Of a stretch of 64,000 nucleotides of DNA, positions 56,120-64,000 are shown piece by piece (position 1 is the first letter of the stretch; each line of letters begins with the position of its first letter). This DNA is from Adineta vaga. Its lineage: Eukaryota; Rotifera. The notes below the pieces were generated by a model, which searched no databases, was not told where the DNA came from, and saw nothing but the letters and a program-made list of their open reading frames with translations. The position numbers and the translations under genes were made by a program. The stretch is from positions 14,508,001 to 14,572,000 of the forward strand of contig CP075492.1 of assembly GCA_021613535.1 (NCBI GenBank). Reading direction: 5' to 3'.

Positions 56120-57937
56120 GGTCGTTGCTTACTATGATCGTTTGATAAAAAGTTTATCTATAAATAATAGTTTCACAAATTAATAACATTAGCACAAAAA
56201 ACACTGGGAAGAAACTCTCCTTTTCCCGTCAACCGCATCGTCGCGGTGCTTATAATTAGTGTTTGGATTAAGACTATTTTTTGAAAAAATTAAAGTTAAG
56301 AAAAAGTAGAAATTAAGTTTCAACCATAGTTATCACTTCCAAGTTCATCAACTTCTCAAGATCTTTCACCAGATTGAATTGATTTGAAATTATCTATCTT
56401 AATGATGTGCATGAGTGAGAATGGGTAGAGAAAGAAGGTTTATTTTTTTCACTCTCACCCTCAATGAGAGTCATCCAATTACTAGGTTGAAGAAAAAGTT
56501 CGTGCGCCGTGTTAAAATACCCTCCTCACCCTTAATATGTGAACACGGCGCACAAACTATTTTCTCAACCTAATATTTAGATAATTCCAGGTTATCTATG
56601 CAAACTTGTGCTAATATAAAAACAGCGCTGTATAGTTTGAAAATGGTACTATGTTCACATAATCAGTAAGTTGATTTATCGTCTTTCACATTCTACTCTC
56701 GCCAATAGAGAACATCGGCATATAATGTAAATTGATATAGTGATCTGAAACGAACAATGATAACTGACATATAGTTATATATGGTCGTCTTCGATATACC
56801 TTATTTGAAATTAGGAGAGATCTGGTTAATTTAAATGATGATAAATCAATGTGCTAGCAATACATTACTTCAATCTAGATGATACTCTTTTTTTAAATGT
56901 GTAGAATCAACTACCAATCTTATTTTTTTTATTATACTAATGCAAGTAAACCTATTGGGAAAAAACCCAGTAAATTATGATAGAAAAAAATATATCATTT
57001 GTCAGCATACATTGACGAGAACAAACTCAATATACGCATCACCAATCAGCTAGTCCCGAGTCGTATAAACAATGTGTGTGCTGACTCAATATTAACGACA
57101 GATTTACATAAAAAGTGTAAAAACCAATACAACAGTTGTAGTTTTGAGAAATTATTTATTTTTTGTTTCTATATACCAAATTAAGCCTTTTCGAATTCTT
57201 TATTCTCGAAATTTCTGAATGTAACACATTTTTAGTGATTCCGTTAGTGTACACTATACATGTACATTACTTGATGTATTCACTCATGCACTTCTAAGAT
57301 CTTGCATTGGATCATCGACAACCATATTACTATCTGTAACACCTTCAAATGGGCACCTCGAAACATAATTGTTTTCATTGATGCTACGACTACTCGATTA
57401 ATATTTAGGAGAACTTCATTTTCGTACTTGACGAATTATCAAAGTCAGATACGCTAAGAAACGCTTGCTGATCAATAAACAAAAATATATATTTATTATT
57501 TCATGATAAATAAGTTTGGTTTGCTCTACTAATTTATACCATTCTCTTGATTATTACTATCGGTAATTATGATGTATCTACCAATACTTAATAATTTTAT
57601 AACTATGCAAGTATACGGCAAATACACTTAGTAAATAATTGACAGAGAAGTAGTCATTAGAAGTACACAGCCTCATTTCACAAGATATTCAAATTTTAAC
57701 ACCAAACAAATATAAACTTTACAGTCTTTTCTCCTCCGATAATGTGGCAAATGTGATTTTTCATTTTTTTTTCGTTTATAACTGGTAATATCTATTTAAG
57801 CTTCTCATTTATCGACAAGAATCAAACAGACACGTGTAGCTCTGTGCATAATACAGCTCATACCGAAAGATAAGATAACAATAAAAAAAACTGTTTACCA
57901 TATTACTTCTCTCGAGGTTTCTTGCTGCAAAAAAGGT
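56120..57937. other. Long intergenic region with a hairpin element
   Basis: No gene recognised in 1.8 kb between divergent genes. It contains the inverted repeat at 56482-56573 and GAGTGAGAATGGG / CTCTCACCCTC repeats at 56410-56470. The rest is plain AT-rich sequence. Confidence 0.5.
56482..56573. repeat. Near-perfect inverted repeat (about 32-base arms)
   Basis: Left arm 56482-56513 (includes GTGCGCCGTGTT) pairs with right arm 56542-56573 (includes AACACGGCGCAC), with a 28-base loop and a few mismatches. The arms are more GC-rich than their surroundings. The structure fits a miniature inverted-repeat element or a hairpin-forming relic. Confidence 0.8.
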
Positions 57938-60001
57938 ATGGGCTCGATTCTTTCTACTGTAAAAAACTCAATGATCGCACAAAATCGAATTGTGTATTCT
58001 TCATTGTTTTTCACCGCTCTTACTGGTATTACACTATTAATTTCGTCTTCTTCCCGTATCAAAGTTATTTTCAAAAGATTCATTCGAATTCAAGTACGAA
58101 AATGGTTAATAGATCCCTATATGAAAGGATCTGATGCAGATGCCTTTGTATCTTACTATCGACAAGTTCTATGTCATCAACAGAAAATTAACAATGAATT
58201 ATTAGAAAATATTCTACGAAACAATCATTCGTGTGCATTCTCCACTGATCGATCGATTCCACTTGTATCGGCTAAGGAAGGTGATTATACATCAATAAAT
58301 GATTTTCGTGAAAAAGTTCCATTAACTACATACAATGATTATCGTGATTATCTGGATCGAACTGTTCATGACGCAGCAATAAATCAAGTCGTCTCTGATC
58401 GTATTGTTTATTTTGCGCTAAGTTCAGGAACAACAGGAAAAGCAAAAACGATTCCTATAACGAAAAAATTGATTCGAAAATTCATGACATTAGCACGTTG
58501 TGCACCATCAGTCGTTTGGCGATCTCTTCCATATGAATTATATCCATCACCTGAACGACGATCATTTGTCTTACTAAGTGGACAACAACCGAAATCATTT
58601 CTAAGATCAGCAAATGGTACACCTATGGGTGCACTTAGTCAAATTCTTTCCGTTTTTTCACCACTTCCAGGTATAAGATTGATGGCATCTAATTTCAGTG
58701 TGATCGCTCTCGATCTAGTTGAACGAATGCCTGATTTTCATACGAATGCATTTGTACAACTTGTCTTTGCATTAGCCATACCTGATCTTTTTGCTTATAT
58801 AATTCCATTTGCTCCTGAATTTATACATACAGTTAAATTGATCGAAACTTACATGGAAGAAATGAGTGTTTGCATTGCTTCTGCTAGTTTCAATTGCAGC
58901 TCTCTTATTCAACAGAAAATTCATGATCAAAAAGTCATTATTCACTTGAATCAAGCATTGTATGAAACACTTCTCGAGTATGGCGGAAAAGCATATCAAT
59001 TAAAACGATCCGAATATATTCGAAAAGCATGTATGGAAAAAGTTCTACCTGGTCTTCTTCATCGTCTATGGCCAAATCTAATCTATGCAGCTACAACATT
59101 GGGTGGAAGTTTTTCTATCTATAAGGAACAAGTTCAATTCTATTGTGGAAATCATGTAGTAGTAACAAATTTTATGGTCTATAGTGCTAGTGAAGGATAT
59201 TTTGGTACTACTGCAAGTATTCATACGGATGAATATTTTCTTTCACCAGCAACAGCATTCTTTGAATTTATTAGAGAAGAAGATGTACATCAGGTAATAA
59301 ATGATTTCATGGTAAATATCACGAATCTTTTCTTTCTTTTTTAGGCTCAACCTAAAACTCTTCTTCTCTCCGAGATTGAACCTGGACATCAATATGAATT
59401 AGTTTGTACTACGGATGCTGGTTTAATTCGATATCGAATGGGAGATATAATCAAATGTACACGATTTCTAACACGCACAGAAGATTTAGTTCCATTACCT
59501 ACTGAACCAAAAGAGATTCCTCGAATTCCACTCATTTCAATTGGATATCGAATTGGAAATCTTTTAGATGTAATAGGAGAGAAAACTACCGAACAAAATT
59601 TGATTGATACAATTAAACGAACAGTTGATGATTGGAAACAACAACAAGATATACTTGTTAATATCAGTGACTTCACATCGTATGCTGAATTAGATGCATT
59701 TCCACCCCATTATGTTATTTTTCTCGAATTAACCGATGATCAATCATTTGAAATTCTAAAGAGTACAGTTAATACAACATTCGATCGTAATCTTCGACAA
59801 TGCAACTTTGTCTATGATCGTGTTCGAGATGCATCTTATCTTAGTTGTCTTAAATGCAATTTTGTGCGAAATGGAACATTTTCCACGTTTTTACATGAAA
59901 AATTACTAACTGATCATATTAGTCCTATTCAAGTCAAACCACATCGTTTATTAAAAAATGAACAACATATTCAGTACTTTCACGAGCATCGTTTGATTTA
60001 A
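57938..60001 (+). CDS. GH3-family acyl-acid amido synthetase
   Basis: Two exons (57938-59293 and 59345-60001) give about 670 residues, with an N-terminal membrane anchor (IVYSSLFFTALTGITLLISS). The firefly-luciferase/GH3 fold is shown by the nucleotide motif FALSSGTTGKAKTIPIT, motif II MVYSASEGYFG and motif III GLIRYRMGDIIK, in the right order and spacing. GH3 enzymes activate carboxylic acids with ATP and couple them to amino acids. In plants they act on auxin and jasmonate. Animal and bacterial members are poorly understood. The anchor suggests an ER-facing enzyme. The substrate cannot be read from sequence. Confidence 0.88.
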
Positions 60002-60612
60002 TAATAAAGATTCTTCATCATAGGAAAATGTTCATTGGCCAACAATCAATTGAGATCACACTATTGCAAATTATCCAGATGTATCCGTCTAATTTTTGTG
60101 AAGACAATCTTTGCATTGTTTCCAATTAGGAATATATATATATGCATGTAAAAATAACCTAGAGGGAACATTATAAATATATTTTCCTTGCGAAATTGCT
60201 TAATAGTTTTAAGCGCATCATATCTAGAAATGTTACCTGAACTCTCCTATTTATCTATATGAGATTTCTGTTACACTTAGTTGTATCGTGCATAGTTTGC
60301 CAGTGAATATTATTTTCGATGAACCTAAACGGTAAATCAACATTGAAAATTATTTATTTAATTTAGATTATGGTGAATTCGTTTAGATATTAAACTTTTG
60401 CAATAGTCATTTTTTGGTTTAATATATTATGTATATAAATTATAACAAGTGTAATTTATATCGGTCAATGGTACACCTACAATATCGATAGTTACTATCG
60501 CATTCAATGCTTCTCAAGCAGGTATAATTTCTCTAATAGCTATGACTGTTGATAACGTATCGTCATTATATATTGAAATAATTTCGTTTAAAATGGTCTA
60601 AAACTGGGTAGT
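60002..60612. other. Intergenic, no gene recognised
   Basis: AT-rich spacer. Faint coding-like content just before the Kelch relic (CTGGGTAGT at 60604-60612 is in frame with it). Confidence 0.45.
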
Positions 60613-60895
60613 ATGAAATATGAGCGAACTAATGCTTCTGTCTCTTTATTAACAAACGGAAAAGTATTTATTGCAGGTAGAATAAATGACGATCGTTATC
60701 TACATTCTGTTAAGTCGTATGATCCATCAACAAATGTTTGCACAAACACTGGTAGCCTGAATTATGCATGAACCAAACACACTGCACGCTTATTACACGA
60801 TGGTAAAGTTTTAATTGCTGGTGGAGGGAATGGTAATGTTGCTTTCCAGACTGCAGAATTATACCACCCAATGACAAATATGTAGGCAACTGCAT
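60613..60895 (+). pseudogene. Kelch-repeat gene fragment
   Basis: Two Kelch repeats in one frame: MKYERTNASVSLLTNGKVFI ... SYDPSTN and HTARLLHDGKVLIAGGGNGN ... AELYHPMTN. They are broken by TGA at 60769-60771, where related repeats have Arg, and TAG at 60883-60885, where they have Trp. There is no start exon, and the rest of the propeller is missing. It is a relic of the Kelch proteins numerous in bdelloids. Confidence 0.8.
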
Positions 60896-61105
60896 CTAAT
60901 TGAATCATGTATGATTGTAATAGTTATTTTAAAATAGAAACGCGTACTTCAATTTTATTCTCTTGTAACATCTCTCCTCTACTTTTCTACCATGTCATAC
61001 GTGACGTCGACTATTATTGATATTAAAGTCGTAGTTTGAAGGTGAAACAGGTAGAAAGAAAAACAACAAAAACATTCTTTTTCGTTTTATATTTATATCG
61101 AAGGC

Positions 61106-62572
61106 ATGCTTTTCTTACTTTTTTATGTAATTATATGCATTGTATGTCTTATCTACATCATCAGTTTCATTTGTCCTCGTCCTATATATGGTATTCCACT
61201 TGCTCAAAATTACAATTTCATTTTTGGTCATCTATTCATAATTCTAAAGAATTTCGATTATCTTCATGATATTCGTCTTCAGGAAGCACTCAGACATGAA
61301 TCTTTAGGACATTCTTATTTTCAAGAACTTCTTCCTTTGAGTCCACCTCGTATTGATCTTCTTACACCTGAATTGATCGAATTTGTTCTTCGTTCTGAAT
61401 TCAATTCATTCGAAAAAGGTTCATTCTTTACTGAACCTTTTCATGATGTCTTTGGACAAGGCATACTGAATGCAGATGGTACGCAATGGAAATTACATAG
61501 ACGAATGGCTCAACATCTAGTCACTCGAAATGGATTGAATCGAGCACAGGAAGTATTTATCGAACATGCTAATCGATTCATAGAATTATTGAGAAATTCA
61601 AAGTCTGCTGATATGCAAATTTTATTTCATCGATACACTATGGACTGTACATGTGAACTGGTTTGTGGCTTTGATCTCAATTCATTAACGTCTGAAACAT
61701 CGATTCCATTCGTTAATTCGTTTGATGGTGCTGTCGCAATTTGTACTCGTCGATTTCTGATACCGAAATTTCTATGGAAATTGAAGCGATTTCTTAACTT
61801 AGGCAATGAATATTTATTGAAGCAACATTGTCAAATTATCAATCAGTTTATCGATTTCGTTGTTAAACAACACAAGAACTCTGGAGATGATCTATTGAGT
61901 CGTTTACTAGAAGAAGAAGATATGACAAAAGAATTATTACGAGATACTTTGGTGAATATGATTGCTGCTGGAAGGGACACTGTTGCCGTCGCCTTAACTC
62001 ATTTATTTTATGTTCTGTCTAAGCATCCCGATATTGAACAGAACATACTCGATGAATTACATCTTAAGACAAACAATGAGATCAATGAAGAAACTTTGAA
62101 CGAACTTATCTATTTAGATTGTGTAATTCTTGAATTATGTCGTCTTCATCCGCCCTTACCTCTTGATTTTAAAGTCTGTGCAAGAGATATTCATCTTCCC
62201 GGAACAGAAAATATTGTATTACCTAAATCAACGATTGTTTCATATACACCCTATCATTTTCATCGACTTAGATCTGTTTGGGGTGAAGATGCAATGGATT
62301 TCAAACCGGATAGATGGTTAGATTTAGATGGTAAAATCAAAATGGAAAGTCAATTCAAATTTCTTTCATTTAACGCTGGACCTCGTCTTTGTTTAGGTAG
62401 AGCAATGGCTCTATTAGAAGTGAAAACATTGGCTGCTATGTTACTCAATGAATTTCATTTTCAACTAGTCAACGAAAATAATTTTAATACAAACATAAGA
62501 TTTACAACAACTTGTCCATTTGTTGATGGACTCACAATGACTATCATGAAACGAGAACATACATTTGAATAA
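61106..62572 (+). CDS. Cytochrome P450, CYP86/CYP704-like fatty-acid hydroxylase clan
   Basis: Intronless, 488 residues, ER-anchored by an N-terminal helix (FLLFYVIICIVCLIYIISFI). The I-helix oxygen-binding motif is AAGRDTVAVAL. The K-helix ExxR is ELCR in VILELCRLHPPLP. The PERF-like motif is FKPDRW. The heme loop is FNAGPRLCLGRAMA, with the thiolate cysteine. The AGRDT I-helix and the P-R-L-C-L-G loop are typical of the CYP86/CYP704/CYP52 long-chain omega-hydroxylases of plants and fungi, rather than animal CYP2/3/4. Substrate is inferred from clan only. The absence of introns fits horizontal or retroposed origin. Confidence 0.9.
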   Translation: MLFLLFYVIICIVCLIYIISFICPRPIYGIPLAQNYNFIFGHLFIILKNFDYLHDIRLQEALRHESLGHSYFQELLPLSPPRIDLLTPELIEFVLRSEFNSFEKGSFFTEPFHDVFGQGILNADGTQWKLHRRMAQHLVTRNGLNRAQEVFIEHANRFIELLRNSKSADMQILFHRYTMDCTCELVCGFDLNSLTSETSIPFVNSFDGAVAICTRRFLIPKFLWKLKRFLNLGNEYLLKQHCQIINQFIDFVVKQHKNSGDDLLSRLLEEEDMTKELLRDTLVNMIAAGRDTVAVALTHLFYVLSKHPDIEQNILDELHLKTNNEINEETLNELIYLDCVILELCRLHPPLPLDFKVCARDIHLPGTENIVLPKSTIVSYTPYHFHRLRSVWGEDAMDFKPDRWLDLDGKIKMESQFKFLSFNAGPRLCLGRAMALLEVKTLAAMLLNEFHFQLVNENNFNTNIRFTTTCPFVDGLTMTIMKREHTFE

Positions 62573-62924
62573 ATATTGTAATGACTTAGATTGTGCTCGA
62601 GTAAGTTTTTCTTTCGTTTGTTGTGCGAAATCTATTCAAAACTATTTTGTGATTTCACGGAGTCACCGTTGCAAATATTTTTGTGATTATTGAAATGAGG
62701 GTGCGGATGGGTAGAGACACGGAATTACACTCATACGTATACTTTCTTGAAATGTATGTTTTATTTGAACGAATTAACATAGCAGCATCATGTCCTGTAC
62801 TGATACTATTGCACCAATTGTTCCGTGTTCGTGAATGGGTTGAAAAATTGAAATGAGACACTTAAATGTAATCATTCGTATCTTTGTAATGTGCAAGTAG
62901 ATGAAATATCTCTTTGTTGTAAAA
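62573..62924. other. Intergenic region between convergent genes
   Basis: Holds one of the recurring motifs (GAGGGTGCGGATGGGTAGAG near 62697). No gene recognised. Confidence 0.5.
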
Positions 62925-63990
62925 TTATTTTGTTTGAAGAATATTATCCTCACATTCACATAAACGATAACTATTATGATAATAATAATAACCACGTCCA
63001 CAACTATAATTGCTCGCAGTACAAGTAGTATTTTGACGTCGTTTATAAGTCTTGCTCCCCGATGAACCATGTGAACACCAGCACCAATCACGACAGAAAC
63101 CACATCTAATACAAGCACGTCCATGACAGTCAAGTTTTCGATTAGAATAAAGTAATTCATTTGATGTCGTGATTTGTGGTCCTTTACTCTGTTTTATCAA
63201 TAATTCTGTTGTTGTAGTTGTTTTATGTATCTTTCGATTGAGATCGAATGGCTCGGCAAGCAATTTAAAAGGTGGTTGAATTTCACGAAGTTGAATCATA
63301 TATAGACCTGGAGCTGGATTAAAATTACTAATTACTTCAAGGTATAGACCCGGTGGAAGAAGAATTTCATCTTCATGTTGATAATGCGAATGTGATCGAA
63401 TAATCTTACCACTATTAGTTTCAATATGAAACATAGTTCTAACGCCTGAAGTTCCCACATAATATGGATACTGGAGTACTTGCAATGAAGCAGTACAAGA
63501 ACTTACTGACCACCAAGTTACTTTTTTTCCTGTTGGATAGAGATCATTTAAATTTTCAGGAACGCCACGATAAACAGTTCTACGTTCTGTTGACCTAAAA
63601 AACAATTACTAAAATTATTTGACAGGTCATATTCGTTTTTTCAAATTACGGTAATTTGAAGAAGGCGGTGAGAAATAACTTCAGATATTTAAACCATGGC
63701 CGTAATTTACTACGATCAGGCAAGCGTAATGTTCGATTCAATACTGCATAGAGACTATTTTCATGTACTTTCCATTCCATAGTATAGAGATGGATGGAAG
63801 CAGATTCATCTACATTAAGACCATCTTTTGGTTCTATCGAATTGATTTTTGCAATCATAATATTCTGTTTCAATTCGCTGTCGAGTATGTTCTCCAATGG
63901 TTGACATGCCTCTTCCAGAGATACAAGTTGTTCTTCCTCGTAACCAGATATAGGCTGAAGCATTTGCTTTGGTTCATCACGAAAACTCAT
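62925..63990 (-). CDS. Arginine ADP-ribosyltransferase with Cys-rich C-terminus
   Basis: Two exons (63990-63650 and 63594-62925) joined over a 55-base intron (FFKLP-STERRTVYRGV), about 336 residues. The N-terminal helical part (EEACQPLENIL; ASIHLYTMEW; LRPWFKYLKLFLTAFFK) is typical of vertebrate-type ART folds. The R-S-E signature is present: YRGV, SSCTAS and HEDEILLPPG. The C-terminal extension of about 70 residues is rich in Cys, Tyr and Arg (CHGRACIRCGFCRDWCWCSH) and may bind metal or lie outside the cell. It differs in family from the two ankyrin-type enzymes at 20-23 kb but shares the catalytic signature. Confidence 0.85.
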
Positions 63991-64000
63991 GATTAATCGT

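Overview
The window looks like nuclear DNA of a small-genome invertebrate, most likely a bdelloid rotifer (Adineta/Rotaria type). The evidence is AT-rich sequence with dense genes on both strands, GT-AG introns mostly of 40-60 bases, an animal ion channel (a BK-type potassium channel) and a rhodopsin-like GPCR. Next to these sit families unusual in animals but known from bdelloids: a GH3 acyl-amido synthetase, a UbiA prenyltransferase, an endoglycoceramidase-like GH5, arginine ADP-ribosyltransferases, TIR proteins and Kelch fragments. The species assignment is inference; no rRNA or tRNA gene was seen.

Layout. 1-6.1 kb: 3' end of a zinc alcohol dehydrogenase (+), a RimL-type acetyltransferase (-) and a long multi-exon BK channel (-). 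6.8-12.4 kb: wreck of an ABCC transporter, a 2H phosphoesterase (+), two unrecognised minus-strand proteins and a decayed GPCR. 13.7-19.8 kb: a NIDO/AMOP/VWD surface protein (-) divergent from a GH5 hydrolase (+). 20-23 kb: two tandem ankyrin-ADP-ribosyltransferase genes. 23.1-31.1 kb: an M15-like secreted protein, an eRF3-like GTPase with a frameshift, a secreted Cys-rich protein, a PLA2-like protein and a GTPase with a zinc module. 32.6-35.5 kb: a tiny two-exon Cys-rich gene, a KH-domain RNA-binding protein and a membrane-anchored serine protease. 36-41.2 kb: a segmental duplication carrying thrombospondin type-1 exons, ending in a mucin-like Ser/Thr-repeat gene. 42.7-45.4 kb: a bacterial-looking secreted protein, a small hypothetical and a tetraspan membrane protein. 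46.8-49.4 kb: an intact TIR gene and its decayed tandem copy. 50.3-54 kb: a GPCR, a complete alcohol dehydrogenase (paralogue of the first) and UbiA. 54.3-64 kb: a DUF4177-like gene with an in-frame stop, a coiled-coil membrane protein, GH3, a Kelch relic, a cytochrome P450 and a third ADP-ribosyltransferase.

There is no operon-like system. The main themes are: (a) birth and death of genes, with a working copy or family member near a relic (TIR, GPCR, TSP1, ADP-ribosyltransferase, alcohol dehydrogenase); (b) a cluster of NAD-consuming enzyme families (three ADP-ribosyltransferases and one TIR protein); (c) many secreted or surface proteins; and (d) several candidates for horizontal acquisition. 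Two otherwise intact genes (the NIDO/AMOP/VWD protein and eRF3) each carry one single-base frameshift. That could be real loss of function or residual assembly error.
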